DNA of 64,000 nt from Plantago ovata. Its lineage: Eukaryota; Streptophyta; Magnoliopsida; Lamiales; Plantaginaceae. The stretch is taken from NCBI GenBank assembly GCA_028274465.1, contig CM051457.1, positions 32,647,313 through 32,711,312 on the forward strand, read 5' to 3'. The position numbers were made by a program, and so were the translations under genes. The notes under the pieces were generated by a model. It had not been told where the DNA came from, searched no databases, and was given only the letters and a program-made list of their open reading frames with translations. Shown here piece by piece: positions 33,801 to 45,400 of this stretch; the first letter of the stretch is position 1, and each line of letters begins with the position of its first letter.

Positions 33801-35819
33801 ACATCGGTGGGAAATAGTGTTCCAGAAAATAGAGGGTCAAGTTGTGGACTGAAATTTTAGACTTTTCCTGTGTAAAAGGTCGATCCTGGCTGCATATTTG
33901 ATATTTCCAGTATTTTAGTATTAGCCGTTGAAAATTATTCAGAGGAATTGACAACTAGGTGTAGTCATTTTTTTTTTCTTTTTCACTTTAAAAGTTATAT
34001 ATTTAATTATCTGTAACTAATAATGATGTGATTTTGCAGTTGCAGACACACTACTTTGGAGGGATAAAAGGCAAACACTCACTGTATTGTTAATCATGGC
34101 TACATTTTACTTCAGCTTTGTGGCAACTGGGTATACCATCATCACTGGTGTTTCTATGCTTCTTTTAGCAGCATCAGTGTTCCTTTTCATCCATGGAAGG
34201 CTACCTGCAAAGATGTACACATCTAGATTCTATCTTTTTGCATGCTTTTTCTAGTCCATTACATGTGTAACTCTTCCCTGTTAAGTAACTGGAGCTCTAG
34301 AAGCAGTGAATGAATTTTAACTTCTGATTATATGATGCTGCAGATTAGGATATAAAATTGCGAAAATTCCCGAGTCAAAGTTCAGTATTTCGGAAGCAGA
34401 ATCACATCGCGTCGCTTTATCAGTGGCATCATGTTGGAGTTCAGCCGTCAATGATTTAAACTCCCTCTGTAATGGAGATGATTCTGCTCTCTTTCTCAGG
34501 GTAATTATAACTGATGTCTTGAAATATCTATTACATTGAGCCTTGAGGTCATTATGAATTGATTCTTGTGACCGATATATATATACTATGCTTGCTTATA
34601 CATCATATCATGGTATTGTATTTCAACGGCAGCGGGAAAAGAAATGGAAAAAGTTGATACGTGCAATTGCACAGTATCTATTATTACATTGATACATTCT
34701 CCCCTTAGACTGATCATATCCATCTCAAGCACAAAGCAACATTCATTTTGCCTGCGAAATAAGTCGACTGTATGGAAATACCAAGTCATCTTAATTGTCC
34801 TCTCAAATTTAGAAACCATTATCATATCCTTAATTCAGTAGTAGATGGATGTTTGAACCCATACATGTTGAACTTATTATCTGATAATAACTTCCAATCT
34901 TTTATTTTGTTCATGAGACAGGTTGTTATCTCGTTATTGCTTCTAAGCATCCTTGGAGCAGTTTCAATACGTACTTCTTTTCTTGTAGGTACGTACCATG
35001 TGCTTGAACTTCGTACCCGACCTGTGGGTAAAAGTTTTACCCATTTTGCCTTAATATTTCACTACACAACTTGAATTCAATAATATTTTCATCTTTCCTC
35101 CGCATTTCGTGTAAATAGGTTATAGACTTTACCCATTGAATTTAGCCCACCCACTGTTACCCCCACCAGATTAACACCAATTTGTAAGTGCTTCCTTTTA
35201 TTTATTTATTTTTTGTTGAAAGAATTAAATCCATTAGCCCAATGTTTACGTGAGTAAGAGGGGCATACCCCAATTATGCTCACAGTTTTCCAAGCAATTT
35301 CCTCAAGTATTTGAAAATCCCTAATAGTCAGAGAAACTATAGGAAGAGAATCTAGAAGCACAAGTCATAGGACTCCAGTACAAAACTCTTATCCTATCAA
35401 CTTTAAAAGCATCAGCTACTGCAAGTAACAAGCCTTTATGGACTCCAGTAAACACTGTGATCCACAACAAAGATGGCTTTTTCCATCTTCATTTGTTACA
35501 TGTTACTCGTATTGTTTTACTCTAATCTACTGACCGACTTGTTGAAGTTGCACTTAATTTGCCTTTTGATATTGTGCCTATATGGTTTTCTCTGTCCATT
35601 GCAGTATGTATGTGCAATATGTATAATCTATAAACCCGTTTAACATTTGCACTATCGTCATTCAACTTTGTAGGAATCCCGTTTGTGTTCATTGCCTTTG
35701 TCATCTATGAGAAAAAGGAGCAAGAGATAGATGATTTGTTCGTACAAGTTGTTTCAGTGGGAGGCAAATTGAAGTTCTGGGCTAAAGAAAACATTTCCAG
35801 CTCAAAGAAACAACAATAA
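27900..35819 (+). CDS. 3BETAHSD/D: 3beta-hydroxysteroid dehydrogenase/decarboxylase fused to a reticulon domain
   Basis: Oxidatively decarboxylates 4alpha-carboxysterols during C4-demethylation in sterol synthesis; the reticulon tail anchors it in ER tubules. Twelve exons join in frame to 561 residues: 27900-28134, 28866-28955, 29052-29185, 29568-29738, 30076-30201, 31184-31263, 32638-32836, 33340-33445, 34040-34214, 34344-34500, 34922-34988, 35674-35819. All borders are GT-AG. The NAD-binding TGGRGFAA is at residues 12-19 and the catalytic YSATK has Tyr158 and Lys162. The reticulon domain runs from VADTLLWRDKRQ (about 381) to about 536, with paired hydrophobic hairpins (TVLLIMATFYFSFVATGY; VVISLLLLSILGAVSI). 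Length and fusion match the Arabidopsis RTN19/RTN20 type. Introns carry a Stowaway-like element, a SINE and a tiny retroposon, none at splice sites. Confidence 0.95.
31562..31978. mobile_element. Stowaway-like MITE in HSD intron 6
   Basis: CTCCCTCTACTCTATCCCATTC at the left and GGGTTGGAGGGAG at the right are inverted, similar to the plant Stowaway terminus CTCCCTCCGTCCC. A TA follows the right end. The interior is AT-rich. Ends are diverged, so limits are approximate. Confidence 0.5.
32112..32285 (+). mobile_element. tRNA-derived SINE in HSD intron 6
   Basis: An A-box-like TGAGAAGTGGTAAGGAAC (32117-32134) and B-box GGATTCGAGCC (32159-32169), a GC-rich unrelated body (AACGCCGCTGGGAGAGCCGC) and a terminal A-rich run (32274-32284) form the canonical plant SINE layout. 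Plus orientation. I could not fix its target duplication. Confidence 0.75.
33104..33136 (+). mobile_element. 33-bp dead-on-arrival retroposon with 14-bp target duplication
   Basis: AAAATGAATGAGCA occurs at 33090-33103 and again at 33137-33150. Between them is only CTGCCGTTTCA, a run of A, (AAT)n and A-rich tail. The inserted word matches the 3' end of the LINE at 18674, so this is an extremely 5'-truncated insertion of that LINE or a dependent SINE. Confidence 0.85.
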
Positions 35820-37029
35820 TTGGTAAATTGGTGCATGGATATAAATTCATTCTTTGCCTTTGCTGGTCTTATAGATCGATCAATATTGGATGTTTTCTGC
35901 CACTGTTGTTGGGATAGTAGTTCAGTTCAGCCAAGGGATTCAGGACACACTATTTCGGGTCAAGAATCAACTGCGCATCAGCACGAGCTCATAGGTGGCG
36001 GACTTGTTTTGCCTTTTTAACTTTATTTGTTTTTGTTTACTCGTTCTCTCCCAGCTCGTATTATTTGCATGTTAGCTGTTGGCGGGGGAGTATATGACAG
36101 ATCTTAAAACTGTTGTGACTTGTGACCACACCTAGGTTATTGTTTTGTTCCCAATGGGTTATTTATTAATTTGATTTGGCATTGTTGTGTTTATAATACT
36201 ACTAATTAATAATGAACCTTGATCGAGATGCATGGTTGACTCGAGCTTGAGCACGGATCACCACTAAGCACCAGCAGACAATTGTATATGGAGTTAGCTT
36301 GTATATGACTACACACGAATGGACTAAAGAATGGGAAGATGGAGAAATTGGTTTACCAATGACGTGATGTGGGTACATTTTGTGGCCACCATGTCACGTC
36401 TGCAACAAGCTAGTATCATGAATTATGATGACTGGTTAGTAGTGGTGGTCACGTAGAACTGTAAGTAGTTTGCTCATGATGTTATCACTGAAAACTACTT
36501 CCAAGCTACCAGTACTTGCTCCTTTTTCCATTTCACATTTGCATTCTAAGGCAATTGACTGCATAATAGTAGTTCAATAGTTCAAGTAGAGTCATTTAAA
36601 AAAAAAAAAAAGTTCAAGTAGAGTCAAATTTAAACGCTCTACTTGAACTATTATGCAGTCAATTGCCTTAGAGCGTGAGCCGTAGAGACCTAAATGCTGT
36701 GAAAGTATTTATTCAACTGTTTTTTCATGCAAGCAATTGCCTTAGAGCGTGAGCCGTAGATCAACTGTTTCTTCGTTTTTAATCTAGAATTTTACAATTC
36801 TTGTACCAATTTACAATTTCGACTTCATGGAGTAAGCAATACTAGCAACTTAGAATGATACTATTGGAGGAAGTAGTTATGAAGAGTTGATCAATTATTA
36901 CTTTGGTGTCATTTTTTTAGTTTGCACACATGGTCCTGTGCGGGGAGTGTGATTGCATATGCCCCATGAAATATAGTACTGGTTTCTCATTTTATACTTG
37001 AGTGTATGTATATAACTATAAATTTGAAA
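35820..37029. other. 3' flank of the HSD gene and spacer
   Basis: The first several hundred bases should be HSD 3' UTR. The rest holds the foldback structure at 36546-36671 and no gene. Confidence 0.5.
36546..36671. repeat. Foldback palindrome carrying a poly(A) insertion
   Basis: CTAAGGCAATTGACTGCATA (36546) is repeated in inverse as TATGCAGTCAATTGCCTTAG ending at 36671. The arms also share TAGTTCAAGTAGAG. In the left arm AGTTCAAGTAGAGTCA (36579-36594) is duplicated at 36611-36626, on both sides of TTTAAAAAAAAAAAAA. CAATTGCCTTAGAGCGTGAG recurs directly at about 36733. Confidence 0.85.
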
Positions 37030-37399
37030 TCTATATAATATATGAAAGTAGAGTTCCCATTCTAAAAATATCATCCAATCAGAATGCTCCAATCCACATG
37101 GCATTTTCTCAATTATTTGGATAAAAATTCAATTTAATTCCCTATCTAAAGTAATTATTATTTATTTTATTTGAATTAAACTATTTTATTCAACCCTAAA
37201 TTCTACATTCCTAAATATAGTAGATCCTTTCCCTCATCTAAAAAATAAATCTTCTATCTACCATATGGTAGGTCTATCTACCGAAACAAATTAGAATTAC
37301 AATAATATTCTATTCAATTATGGTACTACCATATAAACTTTTAATCAATAAAAATTATTTTAGAAAATAGTTATTTATTATTTAATACTACCACCATCC

Positions 37400-37870
37400 C
37401 TATATAAGTTTGTCATTTGATTTGTATGGGGTAAAACTCATTCCAGGTACTCCGGAGTGCCCCCTGCTCAATTTAGGTACTCCAGAGTGCAACCCTGTTC
37501 AATTTAGATACTTTCTAATTCAACAGGAAAAATGTGAACAGTACAAGCATGTGACACCCACTAACCTGTCGGGCCAAAATTTTCAAGACAATAGAAAAAA
37601 TTGTCATGTCTTATACAATGCATTAAAATCTCAGTTTGGTACTCCAAAATACCAAAAAGTGTACATAGCACCCGCTCATTTTTCATTTTTGCTTTGCATT
37701 TTTTTTATTTTTATTTTATTCGCTATTTTCGATATGTTGGATGTGTGATTACCATGCTTAAATTATTTGATTTTTTGTCGTTAAATTGAAAATGTATCAA
37801 AATTGGTAACGTGTTACAATAAAGTACAAAAATTGGACACAAACGCTCTCTAGAGTACCAAAAATAGGTT
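37400..37870 (+). other. Helitron interior upstream of the array
   Basis: Two copies of a GGTACTCCRGAGTGC word (37447 and 37473) and a related GGTACTCCAAAATACC (37638) occur in a TA-rich stretch. The plus ORFs here have no coding character that I recognise. Confidence 0.4.
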
Positions 37871-38104
37871 TTATTAGAATATTATGAGTGAAAGTATGAA
37901 ATGTTGATTATTGATTGGAAGAGATAAAGTTGGAAATAAAGAGAGAAAGATGAAACCCCTAGAGAGAGGGAAAATGAGAGGAAAAAAACGAGCTGAGAGG
38001 TCTCTCAAAATGTGAACAGTATTCGGGGCCTCTATAATTGAAACCCAAATGTGAGGTCAATTATAGACGTCGAGAGGCCTCTATAGTCTAAATCCAAATA
38101 TGTT

Positions 38105-40275
38105 GTAGGGGTTTTGTTGAATGACTATTAACTCCAATATTTGAACGGATTTGAGAAAAATAGAGTGAAGGTAATATAGGGTCTATGGCAAGTTCATGGT
38201 CACGGGAAAAATGAAAGACATTTATGTGGATGACATTATACTTAGTATTAATTATGCTGAAATAATTTATAATAGTGGATGGGTTTGTGTTCCTTAATAA
38301 TTAAAATAATAATTGCATTTGATGGGACTACATGTATCCATAATAAGTGTATACTCGCTTTATCCTATTTTGAAATTAAGAGATTAAGGGTTTTGCTGAA
38401 TGAGAAATCAAGTCCAACATTGGAACGCATTTGAGAAAAATAGGGTGAACGTGATATGGGATCTGTGGCAAGTTCAAGATCACGGGGCAATTGAAAGACA
38501 TTCATGTGGATGTCATTATACCCAGTCTTAAAAACAATGGATGTGTTCGAATGGTGTACTCATGTGATAATTTACAATAACAATCACAATAGATGTTACT
38601 ACCCTGTAGGCTATCTATCTATAATAAGTGTATTCTTGCTTATCCTATTTTGAAGTTCAACATAATAGGGATTTTGTGGAATGACTATTGAACTCCAATA
38701 TTGGAACCCATTCAATTTGAGAAAAATAAAGCGAAGGTGATATATGATCCATGACAAGTTCATGGTCACGGGGAAAATGAAAGATATTCATGTGGATGGC
38801 ATTATACTCAATCTTAATTATGTCGAAATAATTTATAATAGTGGATGGGTTTGATTGTGTTCCATAATAATCATAATAATGATTGCATTTGATGTGACTA
38901 CCATGTAGACTATCTATCCATATAAGTGTATATTGGCTTTATCCTATTTTGAAATTCAAGAGATTAAGGGTTTTGTTGAACGAGAGTTGAAATCCAATAT
39001 TGGACGCATTTGAGGAAATTAGGGTGAACGTGATATAAAATCTATGGCAAGTTCATGATCACTGGGCAAATGAAACACATTCATGTGGATGACATTATAC
39101 TCAGTCTTAATTATGCCGAAATAATTTATAATAGTGGATGGGTTTGTGTTCCATAATAATTAAAATAATAATTGCATTTGATGGAACTACATGTAGGATA
39201 TCCATCCATAATAAGTGTATACTGGATTTATCATATTTTGAAATTCAAGAGATTAAGGATTTTGCTGAATGAAAATTGAAGTCCAATATTGGAACGCATT
39301 TGAGAAGAATAGGGTGAACGTGATATGGGATCTATGGCAAGTTCTTGATCACGGGGCAATTGAAAGACATTCATTTGGATGTCATTATACCCAGTCTTAA
39401 AAACAATGGATGTGTTCGATTGGTGTACTCATATGATAATTTACAATAACAATCACAATAGATGGTATTACCCTGTAGGCTATCCATCTATAATAAGTGT
39501 ATTCTTACTTATCCTATGTTGAAGTTAGGAGTTTTGTTGAATGACTATTGAACTCCAATATCGGAACCCATTCAATTTGAGAAAAATAGAGCGAAGGTGA
39601 TATAGGATCCATGAGAAGTTCATGGTCACGGGGAAAATGAAAGACATTCATGTGGATGACATTATACTCAGTCTTTATTATGCTGAAATAATTTATAATA
39701 GTGGATGGGTTTGATTGTGTTCCATAATAATTAAAATAGTGATTGCATTTGATGCGACTACCATGTAGACTATTTATCCATATAAGTGTATATTGGTTTT
39801 ATCCTATTTTGAAATTAAAGAGATTAAGGGTTTTGCTGAATGAGAGTTGAAATCCAATATTGGAACGTATTTGAGGAAATTAGGGTGAACGTGATATAAA
39901 ATCTATGGCAAGTTCATGATCACGGGCAAATGAAAGACATTCATGTGGATGACATTATACCCAGTCTTAATTATTCTGAAATAGTGGATGTGTTTGATTG
40001 GTGTACTCATCTGATAATTATTTACAATAACAATCACAATAGATTGGACTACCCAGTAGGTTCTCTATCTATAATAAGTGTATTCTTGCTTATCCTATTT
40101 TGAAGTACAACATATTAGGGGTTTTGTTGAATGACTATTGAACTCCAATATTGGAACCCGTTTAATTTGAGGAAAATAGAGGAAGGTGATATAGGATCCA
40201 TGACAAGTTCATAGTCACGGGGAAAATGAAAGACATTCATGTGGATGACATTATACTCAATATTAATTATGACAC
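38105..40275 (+). repeat. Tandem array of ~270-300 bp units with trimeric higher-order period of ~861 bp
   Basis: Eight units begin with a GGRNTTTTGYTGAATGA-type word at about 38108, 38391, 38668, 38967, 39258, 39529, 39828 and 40119. Each contains CCAATATTGGAACSCATT, GGCAAGTTCATGATCACGGG and GACATTCATGTGGATGACAT. Unit types alternate (start words GACTATTGAACTCC, GAGAAATCAAGTCC, GAGAGTTGAAATCC), and equal types recur every three units (38391 to 39258, 38668 to 39529, 38967 to 39828). Confidence 0.9.
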
Positions 40276-40756
40276 GTATGAATATTATGCATGTACATGT
40301 TAGGTATGAAGATGAAAAAATACATCATGTTAAGTATTTTGTAAATTCAACATTTTTCTATGGTAAAGGTGGAGTATTGACCATGCTCATAGGGCAAAGG
40401 AAAGACATTCATATCGAAATAGCATAATCCCGATGGTTATTGGATGTCGATAATAGTACTAATGCCAATGAAAATGATAATTGGGTGATATTAAATTTCC
40501 ATATGACATTCTAATTCAATGAAAAAATACATCCTATTGAGTTTTTGGATACTATAAGATGTTTCAAGTAAGAGTTGGTGCGTGGTAATGATTATTAGAA
40601 ACATAGACCAAGTAGAGAGAGAAACAATTGTGTAACAGTATACATATGAGCGATATCTTTCTTTATTTGTAGTTCAACACAATCAAATTTATATAGTAAC
40701 AAGTGTGCACACAACTTTTTATGCCCCGTCGAGTACTCGACGGGTTAATTAACTAG

Positions 40757-42467
40757 TTTGAATAAGAAAAGAGGACGACATTAAATTAAATGATAAGTTT
40801 GTATTAAAATCGTATTGTAGGCTCTTTTAGCAAAATGGATAAGTTGGTCGTTGATTACCTCATTATTCATTAATAATCTAGTTGATTTTTATAGAGGTGT
40901 TTAGTTAATTACTGATTTTATAAGACGTTTTAGATATTATGACTACTACTAGTTTGTCCATATATTAGTTACTATTACTCAAAAAAAATTATACTATTAA
41001 TAGATTATTGTTTCATTAGGTCTGAGAATATATTATACTATTAATATTCCTAATTACAGTGTATAGACTTCTTAATTGTGGGGATTTTTTTTAGTAATAT
41101 GTGTGCATATGTTAGAACGACATTCAATTCAAGAGTTGTTGACAAATTAATTATATTCCAATACTATTAATAATGTTGGTTAATAGGAGAGCGTACAAGC
41201 TAGATTTTGTTAGTAAAATTAGCTGATAAACTAACACATAACCTATAAGTTTCACTCTGTCCTCCGATTCTCGTTGAGGTTGTTTTACCATTATATGTTC
41301 CGCCGAGAATTCCTTATGCACGTGTTTATATATGTATAAGGCAGACTTGACCACTCCATTCACTCTGGTAATTCAATATTTATTTGACTACAAAATTTGT
41401 TTGGTGGATATTAATATGGTGACTATTGACTAATTTGAAAGCCTACTCAACTCGTTTTTTTGTAAAATAAGGTGATATGATTCATGATTGCTACCGGTTA
41501 ACCTTATCGTCTATTAGTCACTTTTTCATACATACACATACTCCGTCCAATGGACAAATCAAATGATTGGTTACTTTTTATGAATTTTTTATTTGTTTTT
41601 ATTAAGTTACTTTAAGTGACTTATCAAATCAAAAAATTAAACGTTCAATTAATAGACTTATCTCGAAAGTAAATTTATTGAACTGATATTCTTGTGCTAA
41701 ACGTAATCTTAATCGAAAATTTTATACAAATTTCTTATGTATTACCGTACTCTTTTCTTATGCACTAGATTTTGACACAATGACTCTAAATGCATTAACA
41801 CAACTAACACAACTCTGAATCTCATTTAGTTGGATCTCAAATTAAGTCAAATACACTATTAAAAAAGAAGTCAATAAAACGAAGTGTTAAACTCAGAAGT
41901 CGGAATTGAAGAAGTAAAATAAAGGAGAGGGGCAGAAAAGTAAATAGGTGTAGACACGGAGCGCCCGTTTTGAGAATGCATCAACATCAGTGCTTCTGAA
42001 GTTTTCAAAAAACAAATGCAAAAAGCACCAACTTCAAAGCACCCATGGCTTCTTCTCTCCTCCTTGGTGGTGCTGAGTGGTGGTGGCCCTTTTAGAGAGA
42101 ACAAGATTGGATTTTGAATCACGCACGCCAATACACTCCTTTCTCTCTCAAAACTCCAACAAAAGAAGCAAAAAGAGAGAGAGAGATTAAAGGTTCCTCT
42201 TCACCCTCACTTTCACAAACAGAATCTCATCAGAGTATAAATTCGTGCTTTCTGTTCCAATTTCAACTCAATTGCTCAAATTCTCGTTGACCCACTTTCC
42301 CTTTTCTTCTATGTATTTCAAATAAGTGTGCTTTTTATTGCTTTTACAGAATTCAAAATACAATCTTGTTTTAGGTTTGATCTTGTTGTTAATTGAATGA
42401 TTAGGAGATTGAGAGGTGGTGTTGGGGGAGAAGAGTGGAGGTGATTAATGAAAAGGGTTGTTCAAAG
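40757..42467. other. Spacer and 5' leader/promoter of the BRCT gene
   Basis: AT-rich to about 41870 with no gene. From 42100 to 42467 is a CT- and GA-rich leader (GAGAGAGAGATTAAAGG near 42176). An ATG at 42448 opens a short out-of-frame upstream ORF that overlaps the main start. Confidence 0.5.
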
Positions 42468-45400
42468 ATGTTTATGGATTTCTCCTCTTCATTCAGGGGC
42501 ATTTCTTCCTTCTCGGTGGATCAATTGTACTCTGCTAATTCTCCTGTCTTGGAATCTCCTGTGAAAATGGTTAAGTCCACTTCTGCTGGCCCATTTTCTG
42601 GCCTTGTCATTTGTGTCACCGGTCTCTCTAAAGGTATGAAGTAATGTTGCTGTTTGCTGCATTGTTTAAGACTAGTTCTAGATATAGATAGGCTAATGAT
42701 AGTTAACTTTGATTCTTTGTTTATATGGGTGTTTGAGAATGATCTTTGATATGAACTTTGATATTTCGATGATAATGTTGGTTTTATTGATAGAAGTTGC
42801 TCTAGGATTATGGAACAAAAGTGATTCTTGAATGTGATAGTGTTTTGATGTGTAGAAACAAGGAAACAAGTGAAGGAAGCAACCGAGAAACTGGGAGGCC
42901 AATACAGTCCTCATCTCCATCCTCAATGCACACATTTGGTGGTTCAGATATCCTTTCTTTCTGAAGATTCTTTTATGTTGCACTTTATGTTCTAATATCG
43001 GGCTTATTCAGTTAACGCACGGAGAAGTTCGGTCAATTTGGTTAGGAAATTAATTCGACTTGATAGAGAGAGCACAACAAAGTAGACATGACCACGTCTA
43101 GGTTTCAGATAGAGTGAACAATTTAGTCTAGATGTATCTACAAATGAAATGATTTGGTGTGTTCGATAAATGAAAATTGTTACCTACTTCGGAGTATATG
43201 TTGTTATCTTAACAGTTGTTACAGCTTCCACGGACGTAAATTTGAGCATGCTCTGAAACATGGACCGACAAATGGCCTATTCTTAGTTACGATCGGATGG
43301 TTTGTGGATAGCGTCAAAAGGAACGGTAATACTATAATGATAGCTTTTCTCATTTTCGTTACTTGAAATATTTGTTCACATTGCACAAGTCCTTTGTGTG
43401 TCTAGGTGGTTGTTAATGTTTAGCTCTAGCTTAGCTCTGTTTATTGGAATGGAGGCTGTTGTTGGCTTTAACTCAATACTACGCTATGGTTGACCAGTAA
43501 AGAATTGAAACATATCCTTGCATGTTTATACATGGAGCATATATGACTTGGTAACAGTTATTAGTTATATCAATTTTCTGCCAAACACTGAACAAGGCGT
43601 ACACCTATTAACTAATCTTATGAATGTTCTCTTTACCTGCTTTGTTTCGTCCCGTAAGAACCAATGACTTGCCAAATCTGTACAACTTTATCTCTAGCTA
43701 ATTCATTATTTCTAGTGCTATATTAAATGAATACAGAAGCATAAAAACGAGCCTATGAAACAATCTCAATGTAATATAGAAAGGGTAAGGCTATGTACAA
43801 TATCCCAGTCACCCACCTTTCCTAGTTCCTTGTACCCCCAATAGCTGGGCAGTGTTTCGTTCACAGAGTTTGGCCTATTTAGTATTTTAAAGACAATATG
43901 TTTTACAGATCATTATATATTTACTTGGTGGTAATTATTTGGTTCTTTCCAGTTAGGTTGAATGAATCACTCTATAGCATTAATAGTGTTGGTGATACGG
44001 GTATCCCAACTGATGTCCTGAAGAGGCTTGATCAGAATGCTGATGCAGAGAATCATTGTCTTCCTGCTGCTTTGCTTAAGAATACAAAACAAACTGATAT
44101 GATAGCAGCAGCTCCTGGATCGCGGATTCCAGAAAGAGAAAGCAACAGACAAACTATTTCATCATGTTTGTCGGGTTCTTCCTTTTATATTGACGTTGAT
44201 GTCCCTCCTGGACTGCGCACTAAGGTAATTTGTTTTTTTTCCTATGAGAAATTCAAACTTCACCCTATATGAGCCTATACAATCCTCAAAATCATCATTT
44301 CAAGTCCTACTAAAGTTTGCTTGATCAAATGGCAAGCCTCATCATGATTTCAAGTTTCAATGCCAGTGACCTGTTGGCTACGCTTTATCTCTTAAAATGG
44401 CCTCTTTGCAGAAGTATCAAGGATAAGGCTGTGTTTAATATGGGGAAATATTTAGAAGCTTATTTTTGCTATTATGACTGTGAAAGTAAACTCTGCAGGT
44501 TAATTTAAGGTTATTATTTTTGAATATATATCTGTTACCAGGTTGCTGAGGCTCTATCTGCAGAGGGTGTTACTTTACTGGATAAGTGGTTTCTTGGCTG
44601 CAGTGCGAGTCATGTGGTGTGTGAAGGACCTTCTGTTCGTAAATATCTGGGGCATTCAAGCAATCTTGTCACTGTAAGTACCTTGGCTATTTTTATCTTA
44701 GATTTAGATTTGGCACTATCTAGAAATCTGTTCTTGATGGTTCAGCGGAACTGTATTTCTTCAATTTGTGTTACTATAGGAAAATCTGTTATTGTAGATT
44801 ATAATATTTATGGTTTTGTACATTTCTGTAATCCTATTACTAGTTCTCTTTCTGATTTATATTCTTTTCCCTCCTTTGCCCTGCAGCCATTATGGGTGCT
44901 GAAGTCTGCAAATGAGAAATGTTTACAGAGGCTTGTTCATTTATCAGCTGATTTAGCTAGGCATACAGGAGCCATGCTTGATACGTTACAGATTGGTTTC
45001 TCGAAGGAGGTAGTAGCCTATTCAATATTTATGTGTTTTGTTCTCAAACGCAGCTTCCATCTACCCATGCAATCATTTTATGAAATTAATGACAGAAGGA
45101 TGCTTTATTGAGTTTAGAGACACCAGGATTTTTCCTGGGGGCCTATTACACAATACTCACTAATTTGTTTCCTCAGGAAGTGAGCGGAGTAACTGATTCT
45201 GAAAATATGCCTAGTACTGTGATTAAATTCACCCATGAAGAAAGAGAGATGATAGTGAAACTGGCAAAAGAAGGGGTTAGAGAACGTCGGAATCGCAAGA
45301 TGCAGGTAAACTTTTTCCAAGAAGATTTTGGTTCCATACCTGCCGCCTGATCTTCATACATGTTCTGGCACATATATGCATATATAATACAGTAATATAT

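Larger units (their letters stand above)
37030..40756 (+). mobile_element. Non-autonomous Helitron enclosing a satellite array
   Basis: The 5' end TCTATATAATATATGAAAGT (37030) is preceded by A and followed by the CATCCAATCAGAATGCTCC stretch usual in plant Helitrons. The 3' end has a perfect 20-bp palindrome CCCGTCGAGTACTCGACGGG (40725-40744), eight bases (TTAATTAA), then CTAG (40753-40756) and host T. Insertion between A and T without target duplication, 5' TC, 3' hairpin and CTAG are the complete diagnostic set. No RepHel gene is present. The interior is mostly the tandem array at 38105-40275. Confidence 0.85.

Noticed and set aside
41151-42131. Minus-strand ORFs upstream of the BRCT gene
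   Set aside because: Low coding character, AT-rich, and the second overlaps the BRCT promoter/leader antisense.
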